Source of the DNA: Virgibacillus sp. NKC19-3 | GTDB lineage: Bacteria; Bacillota; Bacilli; Bacillales; Amphibacillaceae | Reading direction: 5' to 3' | Length of the DNA stretch: 64,000 bases | Assembly (NCBI RefSeq): GCF_019837165.1 | Contig: NZ_JAGYHC010000001.1 | Span: 2,480,001 to 2,544,000, forward strand | Shown: in pieces, positions 1 to 9,209 of the stretch | Layout: each line of letters opens with the position of its first letter | Numbering within the stretch: position 1 is the stretch's first letter | The notes under the pieces: generated by a model | Told to the model about the DNA's origin: nothing | Seen by the model: the letters and a program-made list of their open reading frames with translations, nothing else | The model's database searches: none | Program-made: the position numbers and the translations under genes

Positions 1-3000
1 TTAATGACACCCTCGTATGGTGCTTGAACGGTTGTTTCCATTTTCATCGCCTCAGTTGTGAGGAGATAATCTCCTTTATTTACCTTATCTCCCTTTTTAC
101 TAATTACTTCGATTACGGTTCCAGGCATAGTAGCGCCTATATGTTTGTCATTAGATTTATCAACCTTAGGTGTTGTTGCCACCGTTGCTTTAACACTCTC
201 GTCAGTAACGACAACTTCACGGGCCTGACCATTCAATTCAAAATAAACGACACGGGTTCCATCTGCTTTTGCTTCCGATATGGAAACTAATTTTACAATT
301 AATGTTTTCCCTTGTTCGATTTCAACTTCTATTTGCTCACCCAAACTCATACCATAGAAAAATGTCGGTGTATTCAGAACGGACATATCCCCATACATTT
401 CACAAAATTTATGGTGATCCATGAAGACCTTCGGATATAATGCATAGGATATAAGGTCAAAACTTGTTACCTGACGATCTAATGAAGTAAATAAAGTCTC
501 TTTTAATTGGGTGAAATCAACTGGATCCAGTAATTCACCAGGCCGTACCTCAATTGCTTCTTTTCCTTTTAAAATAATTCGTTGTAACTTTTCCGGAAAA
601 CCTTGATACGGTTGTCCAATATATCCTTGAGCAAATTCAACAACAGAATCCGGAAAATCTATTGACTCCCCACGTTCATAGATATCATCTTCTGTTAAAT
701 TGTTTTGAACCATAAATAGGGTCATATCACCTATAACTTTGGAAGATGGTGTAACCTTCACAACATCTCCGAACATATCATTTACCTGACGATACATTCT
801 TTTCACTTCATTCCATCGATCTCCCAGACCTACAGATTTAGCTTGTTGCTTTAAATTACTATATTGACCACCAGGCATTTCATGTAAGTAGATTTCAGTA
901 TGTGGTGCTTTCATGCCACTTTCAAAGTCCTTATAATACTCTCTTATCCCTTCCCAATAATGGGAAAGTTCTTCGTAGGCATCTACATCAATGTTTGGCT
1001 GCCGCTTGCCGCCTTCAAGAGCATGATATAATGTCTGTGCACTAGGTTGAGATGTCAGGCCTGCCATTGGACTTGCGGCGACATCCACTGCGTCCACTCC
1101 GGCATCAATTGCACGGAAATACGTATGAATACCATTACCACTTGTGTCATGTGTATGGAGATGAATAGGTATATTTATTGTTTCCTTTAAATTAGATATT
1201 AACTGATATGCTGCCTCAGGCTTAAGTAGGCCTGCCATATCCTTAATGCCCAGAATATGAGCGCCAGATTGTTCAAGCTGTTTTGCCAGATTTAAATAAT
1301 AGGACAAATCATACTTCGAACGGCCAATATCCAATATGTTACCTGTGTAACACATAGAAGCTTCAGCGATTTTTTTATTCTCTCTAACAGATTCAATTGC
1401 CAGCTGCATTCCTTCAACCCAATTTAGACTATCAAAAATTCGGAAAATATCTATTCCTGCATTAGCACTCTTTTCAACAAATTCCTGTATAACATTATCG
1501 GGATAATTTTTATAACCTACAGCATTATTGGACCTAAGTAACATTTGCAGTAGAAGATTAGGCATTTTTTCACGCAATTTTAATAACCTGTCCCATGGAT
1601 CTTCTTTCAAAAACCGGTATGCCACATCAAATGTTGCTCCACCCCACATTTCCACAGAGAAAAGATTCGGTAACATCCGGGCAGTTGGTTCAGCTATTCG
1701 ATCCAAATCCTTCGTTCTCACCCTTGTAGCTAATAAGGATTGATGGGCGTCACGAAAAGTTGTATCCGTCAGCATGACTTCCTTTTGTTCCTTGAGCCAT
1801 TTTGCTAATCCTTCCGGCCCTCGCTTATCTAAAATTTGCTTCGAACCATTAGGAATTTCTGTTAAAATGTCTGTCTTGGGTACAGTAAGAGCTGAAAAAT
1901 CGGGTTTTTCCTTTTTTTCCACCCCTTCCATACCATTCACTGTTGTATGACCAATGTATGCAAGCATTTTTGTACCGCGATCTTTGCGCTTTGGAAATAC
2001 GAACAGCTCAGGAGTTTCATCAATAAACGTCGTATTGTATTGCGCAGATAAAAATTTATCATGCAAGATAACGTTTTCTAGAAAAGGTATATTCGTTTTA
2101 ATTCCGCGAATTCTGAATTCTTTTAAGTTTCGGACCATCTTTTGTGCTGCTTGCTCAAATGTTAGTGCCCATGTAGAAACCTTAACTAGTAATGAATCGT
2201 AATGTGGGGAGATTTCTGCACCCTGAAATCCATCTCCGGCATCCAAGCGAACACCAAAACCGCCACCTGTCCGGTAAGCCATTATTCTTCCTGTGTCAGG
2301 CATAAAATTGTTTAATGGGTCTTCTGTTGTGACACGAGATTGAATAGCATACCCATTCACAGTGATCTTATCCTGTCTTAAATTGCCGATTGAATTATCA
2401 AGTAAACTACGCCCTGCAGCAATTTTCAGCTGTGTTTGAACAATATCCACACCCGTAATCATTTCTGTAATCGTGTGTTCCACCTGTACACGTGGATTCA
2501 CCTCAATAAAATAATAGGCATCATCCGTTACTAAAAATTCAACCGTACCAGCATTTAGATAGTTTACATTTTTCATTAATTGTACTGCAGCATTACATAT
2601 TTCCATTCGACGACTGTCCGATAATGATAGACTTGGTGCAACTTCTACAACCTTTTGATGTCTGCGTTGTACAGAACAGTCTCTTTCGTACAAGTGAACA
2701 ATATTTCCTTCTTCATCACCAATAATTTGAACTTCGATATGTTTTGGATTTTCAATTAATTTTTCCAGATAAATTTCGTCATTGCCAAATGCTGACTTTG
2801 CTTCTGATTTCGCCCGATCATAGGCCTCTGGGATTTCTTCTTCACTACGGACGATCCGCATACCACGGCCGCCTCCACCCAAGGATGCTTTAATAATAAT
2901 TGGAAAACCATGCTTTCTTCCAAAAGCTTCTACTTCACTAGCAGAATGAACAGGTCCATCACTACCAGGTATTACCGGTAAATCAGCATTAACAGCCTGT

Positions 3001-3380
3001 TCCCTTGCCTTCACTTTGTCGCCAAACATATTCAAATGCTCACTTGTGGGGCCGATAAAAATAATTCCTTCTTCTTCACAGCGCTTTGCAAAATCGATAT
3101 TTTCCGATAAAAATCCATACCCCGGATGAATGGCATCTACACCCACGCTTTTTGCTAGTTTAATAATCCCTTCGATATCCAGGTAAGCATCTATTGGCTT
3201 CTTATCTTCTCCTATCAAATAAGATTCATCTGCTTTATAGCGATGATAGGATCCTGAATCTTCTTTGGAATATATAGCAACTGTACGAATATCAAGTTCC
3301 GTACAAGCCCTGAATACCCGAATAGCAATTTCTCCTCGATTAGCAACCAATACCTTGTTTATCTGTTTTAATTCATCCAT
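1..3380 (-). CDS. pycA: Pyruvate carboxylase, 3' end cut by the window edge
   Basis: Biotin-dependent carboxylation of pyruvate to oxaloacetate (anaplerosis) in the cytosol. About 1,126 codons are present; the family is near 1,148, so only about 20 residues are missing. In order: biotin carboxylase domain (starting MDELKQINKVLVANRGEIA, with a glycine-rich ATP loop SLGGGGRGMR near 2880), carboxyltransferase domain (TFRDAHQSLLATR near 1745-1765), and the biotinyl domain with the AMKME lysine at about 36-50. The start is ATG 3380 behind AGGAGGAAGAAC. It overlaps the ftsW 3' end by 13 bases, so the two genes are probably translationally coupled. In B. subtilis and Listeria pyruvate carboxylase is linked to c-di-AMP control; DarB is also encoded in this window. 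Confidence 0.97.
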   Translation of the reverse strand, partial: MDELKQINKVLVANRGEIAIRVFRACTELDIRTVAIYSKEDSGSYHRYKADESYLIGEDKKPIDAYLDIEGIIKLAKSVGVDAIHPGYGFLSENIDFAKRCEEEGIIFIGPTSEHLNMFGDKVKAREQAVNADLPVIPGSDGPVHSASEVEAFGRKHGFPIIIKASLGGGGRGMRIVRSEEEIPEAYDRAKSEAKSAFGNDEIYLEKLIENPKHIEVQIIGDEEGNIVHLYERDCSVQRRHQKVVEVAPSLSLSDSRRMEICNAAVQLMKNVNYLNAGTVEFLVTDDAYYFIEVNPRVQVEHTITEMITGVDIVQTQLKIAAGRSLLDNSIGNLRQDKITVNGYAIQSRVTTEDPLNNFMPDTGRIMAYRTGGGFGVRLDAGDGFQGAEISPHYDSLLVKVSTWALTFEQAAQKMVRNLKEFRIRGIKTNIPFLENVILHDKFLSAQYNTTFIDETPELFVFPKRKDRGTKMLAYIGHTTVNGMEGVEKKEKPDFSALTVPKTDILTEIPNGSKQILDKRGPEGLAKWLKEQKEVMLTDTTFRDAHQSLLATRVRTKDLDRIAEPTARMLPNLFSVEMWGGATFDVAYRFLKEDPWDRLLKLREKMPNLLLQMLLRSNNAVGYKNYPDNVIQEFVEKSANAGIDIFRIFDSLNWVEGMQLAIESVRENKKIAEASMCYTGNILDIGRSKYDLSYYLNLAKQLEQSGAHILGIKDMAGLLKPEAAYQLISNLKETINIPIHLHTHDTSGNGIHTYFRAIDAGVDAVDVAASPMAGLTSQPSAQTLYHALEGGKRQPNIDVDAYEELSHYWEGIREYYKDFESGMKAPHTEIYLHEMPGGQYSNLKQQAKSVGLGDRWNEVKRMYRQVNDMFGDVVKVTPSSKVIGDMTLFMVQNNLTEDDIYERGESIDFPDSVVEFAQGYIGQPYQGFPEKLQRIILKGKEAIEVRPGELLDPVDFTQLKETLFTSLDRQVTSFDLISYALYPKVFMDHHKFCEMYGDMSVLNTPTFFYGMSLGEQIEVEIEQGKTLIVKLVSISEAKADGTRVVYFELNGQAREVVVTDESVKATVATTPKVDKSNDKHIGATMPGTVIEVISKKGDKVNKGDYLLTTEAMKMETTVQAPYEGVI

Positions 3381-4567
3381 GTTCTTCCTCCTCTAGCATT
3401 AAATATATTTCTTTCAGATATAGATTGTGCGTTTTCTGGTTCTGTTTCTGCTTCTGACTCCCGTTCCTGTTTCTTTACTGACATTGCAATGTTATTTAAT
3501 ATCCCCATCGAAATCAGTAATATAAGCAGGGACGACCCGCCATAACTAACAAATGGTAAAGGAACCCCTGTAATTGGCAAGAGTCCACTTATTGCTCCAA
3601 GATTAATAAGTGCTTGTATTCCTACCATTGCAGATATACCTATCGCTAATAAGGCGCCAAAGCTATCTCTTGATTTTCTTGAGATAAAAATCCCTCGTAA
3701 AACAATTGTAGCAAGCAATCCTATAACGATGATCACACCTATAAAACCTAGTTCTTCTGCAATAATTGCCATAATAAAATCGGTGTGAGCTTCCATCAAA
3801 TAACCTAACTTTTGTACACTTTGTCCAAGACCTTCACCAGTCAATCCTCCACCGCCGATAGCAAGGTAAGATTGGATTAATTGATAACCACCTGAATCCG
3901 GCGCCTGAAACGGCTGAAAGGCTCCTGTAAACCTTGCAATCCTAATATCTGTAACCATATTTGGAGCAGCAATTGCAAATATTACTACCCCTATAGAGAT
4001 AAGTATAAATAGGTGTTTAAAACGAATTCCAGCACTAAAAATCACGGTACATGCTATAAGAAAGATAATCGCCGCTGTTCCAATATCCGGCTGCATCACG
4101 ATTAACCCCAAGATAACCCCGGTCAAAATTAAGGGTGGTAATACACCTTTATTGAACTCACTAATATAGGCTTGCTTTTTTGAATAAACTGAAGCTAAAT
4201 AAAGGATAAGGCCTAATTTTGCAAATTCAGCAGGTTGTAAACTTATTGGTCCAATCACGAACCATGACTGCGCATTATTAATGTTAATCCCGATAACCAG
4301 TACACCAATTAATAGTAAAATTACGCAGAAAATGATAATTTTCATGAACCTCTGGTAATATCTGTATGGAAAGATACTGCAAAATACAAATCCTATCATA
4401 CCAGTACCAAACCAAGACGCTTGCCTGGTGAGATAATACGTACTTTCATTTCCTTCTACAACAGCAATTACCATACTTGCACTATAGATCATGACTAATC
4501 CAAAAGCTGTTAAAAGTATAGGTGTAATCATTAATGTAAAGTCATAATCTTTTAATCTCTTTATCAT
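3368..4567 (-). CDS. ftsW: Cell-division peptidoglycan polymerase FtsW (SEDS family)
   Basis: Membrane glycosyltransferase of the SEDS family that builds septal peptidoglycan with a class B PBP. About 399 residues and ten predicted membrane segments. The conserved features are visible: an early QPAEFAKL loop, a QPDIGTA loop, GLGQSVQKLGYLMEAHTDF and a C-terminal GVPLPFVSYGGSS motif. I prefer ATG 4567, eight bases after GGGGAG; an in-frame GTG at 4582 overlaps that ribosome site. The gene is followed with a 13-base overlap by pycA and preceded by ylaN, as in B. subtilis (ylaN-ftsW-pycA). It could be named RodA-like by profile, but the neighbours support FtsW. Confidence 0.93.
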   Translation of the reverse strand: MIKRLKDYDFTLMITPILLTAFGLVMIYSASMVIAVVEGNESTYYLTRQASWFGTGMIGFVFCSIFPYRYYQRFMKIIIFCVILLLIGVLVIGININNAQSWFVIGPISLQPAEFAKLGLILYLASVYSKKQAYISEFNKGVLPPLILTGVILGLIVMQPDIGTAAIIFLIACTVIFSAGIRFKHLFILISIGVVIFAIAAPNMVTDIRIARFTGAFQPFQAPDSGGYQLIQSYLAIGGGGLTGEGLGQSVQKLGYLMEAHTDFIMAIIAEELGFIGVIIVIGLLATIVLRGIFISRKSRDSFGALLAIGISAMVGIQALINLGAISGLLPITGVPLPFVSYGGSSLLILLISMGILNNIAMSVKKQERESEAETEPENAQSISERNIFNARGGRTWMN

Positions 4568-4704
4568 CTTACTTCTCCCCACTATATGTAAGATAATTAC
4601 AGATGAAATAGAATTATTAAGTAGTATAACATAGTTTTAGACTAAAAATATTTCAATTTTTCATCTTTGCTCTTTTATAAAACTTTTCCTGTCAAACAAA
4701 CGTA

Positions 4705-4742
4705 AACAAAAAAACCTTGCCACCGTAGTATGCAGGCAAAGT
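4705..4742 (-). terminator. Rho-independent terminator of ylaN
   Basis: Read on the minus strand, CTTTGCC pairs with GGCAAGG across an 11-base loop, followed by a run of T (A run at 4705-4714 on plus). It separates ylaN from ftsW. Confidence 0.75.
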
Positions 4743-4787
4743 TTTTGCTGTGTTACATGACGTCACGAATGCGATCAACATTATGAA

Positions 4788-5069
4788 TCACACAGACTTT
4801 TGCGTTGCTTCATGCAGTATATTTAGCTTCATCTCTAAATTTTCGAGAAGTTCTTTACCTTCATTTTCGCTGATCAAATTCAATCGCACAGCAAAGTCGA
4901 TCTCCCGGGAGAGGCCAAACATTTGTGTATCCAGCACATCTTCATATACAGGACATTGTGGCATTGTTAAATTTTCAATTTGAACTTCTATCAGGCGTAA
5001 AATTTTATCAGCATCAGCCTTAAGAAGGGCATGGGCTTCTTCACTATAATTTGCAGTCACCTCAGGCAT
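4788..5069 (-). CDS. ylaN: YlaN family protein (UPF0358)
   Basis: Small soluble helical protein of 93 residues, full length for the family. It opens [20 protein letters not shown] and contains the conserved [20 protein letters not shown] stretch. In B. subtilis YlaN is needed when iron is scarce and is reported to act on the Fur repressor; that role is literature knowledge and not visible here. ATG 5069 is chosen because GGAGGGG lies just upstream; an in-frame GTG at 5087 is inside the ribosome site. Position next to ftsW and pycA matches B. subtilis. Confidence 0.93.
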   Translation of the reverse strand: MPEVTANYSEEAHALLKADADKILRLIEVQIENLTMPQCPVYEDVLDTQMFGLSREIDFAVRLNLISENEGKELLENLEMKLNILHEATQKSV

Positions 5070-5139
5070 CAAACTTATCCCCTCCACTAAAAAAAGACTT
5101 CTTCTATACTTATAGTATCGTTACCTATAAGAAATTGCA

Positions 5140-5162
5140 AACATTTTTGTTATAAAAATGTT
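5140..5162. promoter_or_regulatory. Perfect 9-bp dyad between divergent ylaN and ylaL-like genes
   Basis: AACATTTTT, a five-base spacer, then AAAAATGTT. It lies in the shared 5' region of two divergent genes, so an operator is possible; no known regulator motif recognised. Confidence 0.35.
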
Positions 5163-5234
5163 AATCACTAACAAGTGAAATATTAGATATTGTCTGCTAT
5201 TCTTAGTGAAGATACATTGTGAGGGGGGAAAATC

Positions 5235-5714
5235 ATGATAATACCAATAATTGGAAATGTCACTTACTCTATTACGTTAGATCCAACTGTCTGGATTTTT
5301 GATGACAGGAAAATATTACTAGAAGAAGCATTTACAAGTAAAGAAGATCAAGATGAACCAGAAGATGAGCTGAAAAAGGCTTCCGAAATATGGGATCGTG
5401 CTATTGAAAAAGCCCCACCTGTGAATAGAAGTATCTCACGGATGGAGGGGAATCAACTATTAGAAAATTCTTATGTCATGCCAATTCATTACTTTTTGGA
5501 TAATGCAGAAATAAATCCCAAAGCTGAAACAGCAATACTTGTAACAAATCATGAAGATGTGGAAATACCACTTCAGGATCTTTATAACAGTTATTTCCTA
5601 TTTTCGGTAGAAGGAAAGCCACTAAAAGAAGATGGTCCTGTTCATCTATACTATATGGATGGTTCCAACAAGGAAGAACCAATCAAAAGTGTTACCAAAA
5701 TAATTATTAATTAA
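5235..5714 (+). CDS. ylaL: YlaL-like conserved protein
   Basis: A 159-residue soluble protein with no signal peptide. It starts MIIPIIGNVTYSITLDPTVW and is acidic and charged in the middle. GAGGGGGG lies seven bases before ATG 5235. I assign it to the YlaL family from size, N-terminal motif and position between ylaN and ylaJ; its biochemical role is not known to me. It is transcribed divergently from ylaN. Confidence 0.6.
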   Translation: MIIPIIGNVTYSITLDPTVWIFDDRKILLEEAFTSKEDQDEPEDELKKASEIWDRAIEKAPPVNRSISRMEGNQLLENSYVMPIHYFLDNAEINPKAETAILVTNHEDVEIPLQDLYNSYFLFSVEGKPLKEDGPVHLYYMDGSNKEEPIKSVTKIIIN

Positions 5715-5838
5715 CCGTTAATATTGACGAGCTCATCGCGTATTGGATTGACTTCTACATTGATTATTGATGTAAGTGTTTTTTTGGAAAAATCTTCCCT
5801 ATAGAGTGTCATTATTACCGAGTTTTTGAACAACCTCT

Positions 5839-5878
5839 AAAAAGGTGATTCCCCAACCAAACAGGGATCACCTTTTTT
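5839..5878. terminator. Bidirectional terminator between ylaL-like and ylaJ
   Basis: AAAGGTGAT and CCC pair with GGG and ATCACCTTT, with an A run on the left and a T run on the right. It serves the two converging genes and runs into the last codons of ylaJ. Confidence 0.85.
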
Positions 5879-6479
5879 CATTGTTCCCTTCTCTTTCAGG
5901 GTGGGACTGTTCTTCTTCAATATCTTCTAATTGTTGTTTATCTTCCTCAGGCATGATCTCTTTGTTCTGGTCAGGTTCCTGGGGCTGATCCTCACTTATA
6001 GGAAATTCAGGCATATACCTCCCTACAATTGCAGCGACTTCATCTACAACACCATCGACAGGATGACCCTGTCTTATTTTATTTCCCATACCGCGAATTC
6101 TTTCCATCACATCTGCATCCGCTACGACAACTGCTGTTTTCCCGTATGGATCATGCTGTAATGCTTCCGTGACAGAATATTTGATGGTGCCAACTCTAGA
6201 ACGATCTAAATCCTTGTCAACATCAATTCCTACAACTGTGTAAGGCCCTGCAACAACTGCTGCTGAATCATGGACATTGGGTACATCACTTGCTACATTA
6301 GCTAAATGATCGGCGATTTCACTATTATTTAAATTTGTTCTTTCTGCTGGATCCGAGTTTTCCACTTGTGTTATTTTATTATTTTGTTCTTGCTCATTTG
6401 CTAAAGGTTCTTCTTCCTGTTGGCAGCCAGCGATAATAAATACACTAATTAAAAACAATATAGCTATTCGTACATTCAT
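5868..6479 (-). CDS. ylaJ: YhcN/YlaJ family sporulation lipoprotein
   Basis: A 203-residue lipoprotein. The signal peptide ends in the lipobox IIAGC at residues 15-19. The YhcN/YlaJ domain (about residues 55-155) contains VNDVHDSAAVV-like and KTAVVVADADV segments, and the C-terminal 45 residues are very acidic and probably disordered. Family members are spore membrane or germination-associated lipoproteins. The start is ATG 6479, with AGGAGGA about six bases upstream. A second member of the family lies in the spoVA-type operon at 41.2 kb. Confidence 0.88.
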   Translation of the reverse strand: MNVRIAILFLISVFIIAGCQQEEEPLANEQEQNNKITQVENSDPAERTNLNNSEIADHLANVASDVPNVHDSAAVVAGPYTVVGIDVDKDLDRSRVGTIKYSVTEALQHDPYGKTAVVVADADVMERIRGMGNKIRQGHPVDGVVDEVAAIVGRYMPEFPISEDQPQEPDQNKEIMPEEDKQQLEDIEEEQSHPEREGNNEKR

Positions 6480-6522
6480 GCAGTATTCCTCCTAAATAAT
6501 ACTCAACTTAAGATTATTTTGG

Positions 6523-6786
6523 ATGGAATACGAAAAAATATACAAAAAACTCATACAGCATGTTATAACAGCTTTAAAAGAACGTAATTTGCGTTACGAG
6601 AGAATATTCAAAAGGTCCATTCGACGCACAAGACGTGCTAATATCAACACTACACACGTTTTCGCTGGGACGAGGATTTACCAGCAATCCGCCACTATTT
6701 TGGTGCAACGAGCAATTTAGCACAGTCCTTAGATATAACTACCTTGACCGACGCGGACCTTTTTATCCATCTTTTAAATGATCTTT
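6523..6786 (+). pseudogene. Probable frameshifted remnant of a small helical protein
   Basis: No single frame gives a sensible protein, but three consecutive frames join well: MEYEKIYKKLIQHVITALK from 6523, then EYSKGPFDAQDVLISTLHTF from 6602, then RWDEDLPAIRHYFGATSNLA from 6645 onward to LFIHLLNDLF. This reads as one amphipathic protein of about 88 residues with two +1 shifts. I see no clear ribosome site before 6523. It lies between ylaJ and a small membrane protein gene, where B. subtilis carries phoH-like ylaK. I do not recognise the family. Sequencing indels or chance are alternatives. Confidence 0.35.
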
Positions 6787-7026
6787 TTAGTTTGCATTTT
6801 CTTCCTGTACTTCATTATAATATTGGACACCAAATTGCGAACCTTCGGAAACCATTTTTGCGTTATCCCGTTGCGCAGGACTACTATTCGCTAATTGATC
6901 CGGAATTCCGGCATCTTCTAATAATGTATCCGATTCCTTTTTATTCGTTTTAAATTTACCTGTTAACAAATAACCTGTTACAGCAGCTCCGATGGCTCCT
7001 GCTGATAAAATATACCTTTTTTTCAT
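6787..7026 (-). CDS. Small membrane-anchored protein of unknown function
   Basis: 79 residues: MKKRY, one hydrophobic segment (about residues 6-22, LSAGAIGAAVTGYLL), then a charged hydrophilic tail (KFKTNKKESD onward) that would face one side of the membrane. GGAGG is eight bases before ATG 7026; a TTG directly upstream (7029) is the alternative start. It is divergent from ylaI and I do not recognise the family. Confidence 0.65.
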   Translation of the reverse strand: MKKRYILSAGAIGAAVTGYLLTGKFKTNKKESDTLLEDAGIPDQLANSSPAQRDNAKMVSEGSQFGVQYYNEVQEENAN

Positions 7027-7156
7027 CAAATCGACCTCCCCTATTTATTAATTACTATTTTCCCCTATCAAAACTGTTATAAACATCCATGGATTTTTAA
7101 GAAGCGCTTTCTGTGTTATAGTATGTATAGGCATTATAGTTTTGAGGTGAAAATTT

Positions 7157-7360
7157 ATGCAGGTAAAATGCGTTATTTGTGATACAATAGAAACATTAGA
7201 AGATCATTCTCCTGAAGCAAAACGGCTAAGAAACCGCAGAGTTCATATGTATTTATGTGAAACATGTTACGAGCGAATTGGATATAAAACGATACAACGC
7301 CACTCAACAGGCAACTTTCACTTATATAGAAAGAAAAAACAAAAAAGGGATTTGATTTAA
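7157..7360 (+). CDS. ylaI: YlaI zinc-ribbon-like small protein
   Basis: 67 residues with two CxxC pairs: CVIC at residues 5-8 and CETC at 34-37, suggesting a bound zinc ion. The tail is very basic (YRKKKQKRDLI). GAGGTG precedes ATG 7157. The family is conserved in Bacillaceae next to ylaH; function not established to my knowledge. It converges with ylaH on a shared terminator. Confidence 0.85.
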   Translation: MQVKCVICDTIETLEDHSPEAKRLRNRRVHMYLCETCYERIGYKTIQRHSTGNFHLYRKKKQKRDLI

Positions 7361-7364
7361 ATCT

Positions 7365-7391
7365 AAAAAACGCCTTATTCAGGCGTTTTTT
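7365..7391. terminator. Bidirectional terminator between ylaI and ylaH
   Basis: AAAAAACGCC and GGCGTTTTTT flank a seven-base loop. Both strands give a stem followed by T. Confidence 0.9.
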
Positions 7392-7698
7392 CATAGCTGT
7401 TATTCCTTTTTCTTTGCCTATGCAATCTGAATCGGTAAATCGCAAGCACGAGTGAAATAATTATGAGACTTTCTGTGATTGGCATTTGGAAGATGCTAAA
7501 TATGGTAATAATGTATGTACCAACTGCAAGCATAACATATACAAAAATCGTTTTTAAAAGTGGTAGTTTTCTTGCAAATCCTAACTTAAAAGCAATAGCT
7601 CCAAAAATCAAATTAAGTACATAAAAAATCCAAAACAAATAATTGGGATAATGATTTAATACAAAATCGAAAATAGGACTAACATTGGTGGCATCCAT
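7375..7698 (-). CDS. ylaH: YlaH-like membrane protein
   Basis: 107 residues with three hydrophobic segments (about 20-38, 48-68, 72-88) and a basic C-terminus (RFRLHRQRKR). Matches YlaH by size, topology and position between ylaI and ylaF. In B. subtilis the translation GTPase gene typA (ylaG) sits between ylaF and ylaH; it is absent here. GGGGGAAG precedes ATG 7698. Confidence 0.8.
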   Translation of the reverse strand: MDATNVSPIFDFVLNHYPNYLFWIFYVLNLIFGAIAFKLGFARKLPLLKTIFVYVMLAVGTYIITIFSIFQMPITESLIIISLVLAIYRFRLHRQRKRNNSYEKTPE

Positions 7699-7868
7699 TG
7701 GTCTTCCCCCATCGCTGCTGTTAATAATATTACGCTTTCTTCAATTCTTTCACCATCATACTAAATATTTATGCTTCATGCCAGTCATTCATTTGTTCGT
7801 CCCTTTGATTAGAACATTAAGTCATTTTGCTATATACTAATCTAAAGAGAGAAAGTAGAGGTGGTTCT

Positions 7869-8048
7869 ATGAAAAACATTAACTTTCCCATGTTATTATT
7901 AGCTATACTTGTCATTTCTTTATTTGCTGCTGTAGGAGTTGCTATCGCCCTGCGCAATATTTGGCTAATATTCCTTTTTATCATCGCTGGATCCCTGGTC
8001 ATGGGATATGGTATATCATTGAAACGAAAAAAAAGTGACTCCGTTTAA
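7869..8048 (+). CDS. ylaF: YlaF family small membrane protein
   Basis: 59 residues: MKNINFPMLLLAILVISLF with two hydrophobic segments (about 8-28 and 30-49) and a basic end LKRKKSDSV. GAGGTGG six bases before ATG 7869 decides this start over an in-frame codon at 7827. Size and sequence fit YlaF (about 60 residues). Role unknown. Confidence 0.8.
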   Translation: MKNINFPMLLLAILVISLFAAVGVAIALRNIWLIFLFIIAGSLVMGYGISLKRKKSDSV

Positions 8049-8066
8049 AGTGGACGTCACTTTTTT
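8027..8066. terminator. Bidirectional terminator between ylaF and suhB
   Basis: AAAAAAGTGAC pairs with GTCACTTTTTT. The stem lies inside the last codons of ylaF and reaches the suhB stop region. Confidence 0.85.
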
Positions 8067-8866
8067 CCTGTTTGTAAATAATCGGCTATGATCCTCTTCT
8101 GAATGGTTGGGTTGCAAGTCAGAATGGAGCTCTTATCTAGCATATTCACTGGTACTCCATCTATATCCGAAGTAATGCCGCCTACTTCACCTACAATAAC
8201 AATACCCGCTGCTACATCCCAAGGGGCAAGATTCATAGATAAGTAACCGTCCATTATTCCTTCCGCTACATACGCTAATTCCAGTGCTGCGGAACCATAC
8301 GTTCTGGATCCTCGAATTGTTTTCACAAAATCTTGCATCCGTCGCTCATCAACCAAACGGTTTTCACATAACCAAAAATGATTTAAGCCAAATATGGCTT
8401 CCTCAAATTTTAAATTCGGATTTAAAGGAGCTAATCTCACATTATTTTTATATGCCCCTTCATTTCTTTTCGCGTAAAACAGGATGTCTGCCATTACATC
8501 ATATATGATCCCTATTTCACCAATACCATCATGATATATACCTATAGATATAGCAAAGTTTCTTTTCTGATGTACGAAATTCATTGTGCCATCAATTGGA
8601 TCAATTATCCATACTGTTCCATTTAATGTTGTTAAATGATCACCATATCCCTCCTCACTTAAAATTAAATGTTCAGGGTACGAGGCTCTTATATTTTTTA
8701 TAAAAAAAGACTCTGTTTCTTTATCCATTGATGTTACAAGATCGTTCGCATCTGATTTTGTACCGATATCTAAAGGGTCATTTATCTTATTTCGAATAGT
8801 AGCTCCTGCTTCTAGCACCCATGCTTTAGCCTGATCAAAAAGGCTATCACGAAACGTTTTATTCAT
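8057..8866 (-). CDS. suhB: Inositol-1-monophosphatase family protein (SuhB/YktC)
   Basis: Mg2+-dependent phosphatase of 269 residues acting on inositol-1-phosphate or related sugar phosphates. The metal-binding signatures are present: SEEGYG near residue 71, DPIDGTMNF near residues 90-98 and APWDVAAG near 214-221. GGGGGAAAG precedes ATG 8866. Position matches yktC in B. subtilis. FBPase or PAP phosphatase activity cannot be excluded from sequence. Confidence 0.93.
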   Translation of the reverse strand: MNKTFRDSLFDQAKAWVLEAGATIRNKINDPLDIGTKSDANDLVTSMDKETESFFIKNIRASYPEHLILSEEGYGDHLTTLNGTVWIIDPIDGTMNFVHQKRNFAISIGIYHDGIGEIGIIYDVMADILFYAKRNEGAYKNNVRLAPLNPNLKFEEAIFGLNHFWLCENRLVDERRMQDFVKTIRGSRTYGSAALELAYVAEGIMDGYLSMNLAPWDVAAGIVIVGEVGGITSDIDGVPVNMLDKSSILTCNPTIQKRIIADYLQTGKK

Positions 8867-8956
8867 ATGCTTTCCCCCATTTATTCTGTTTATTACTCAT
8901 ATTATCAGATTGAAAGATCGCAGTCATGAAATATGGATTGCTTTTGTTAATAAATA

Positions 8957-8994
8957 ATCCCCATTAGGTTATTGTTAATATACCTAATGGGGAT
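8957..8994 (-). terminator. Terminator of the ykzI-like gene
   Basis: A perfect 13-bp stem (ATCCCCATTAGGT / ACCTAATGGGGAT) with a 12-base loop. On the minus strand it is followed by the T-rich TATTTATTAAC. Confidence 0.85.
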
Positions 8995-9008
8995 CGAATG
9001 TGCGCTTA

Positions 9009-9209
9009 TTATTCATATGCAGCTTTCTGTAATTGTAATCTTAGTTGCTCTAATCGTTCTTTTGCTTTTATAATTTCTACGTTATCATTCGCTTTTAATG
9101 CGTCATGAAGTGTTACAAGTTCATAATCAATTTCCATACGTATAACTGGAAGCTTTTCCTGGGCCTCTTTACGTCTGATTGCCTCCATTACATATTTCAA
9201 ACCATTCAC
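9009..9209 (-). CDS. Small charged protein, YkzI-like by position
   Basis: Up to 66 residues, almost entirely helical and charged (EAIRRKEAQEKL, IIKAKERLEQLRLQLQKA), so probably a short coiled coil. The start is uncertain: GTG 9209 is almost on top of the GAGAGGG ribosome site, while TTG 9200 has better spacing. The gene sits between suhB (yktC) and yktB, where B. subtilis has ykzI; I assign similarity by position only. Confidence 0.65.
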   Translation of the reverse strand: MNGLKYVMEAIRRKEAQEKLPVIRMEIDYELVTLHDALKANDNVEIIKAKERLEQLRLQLQKAAYE

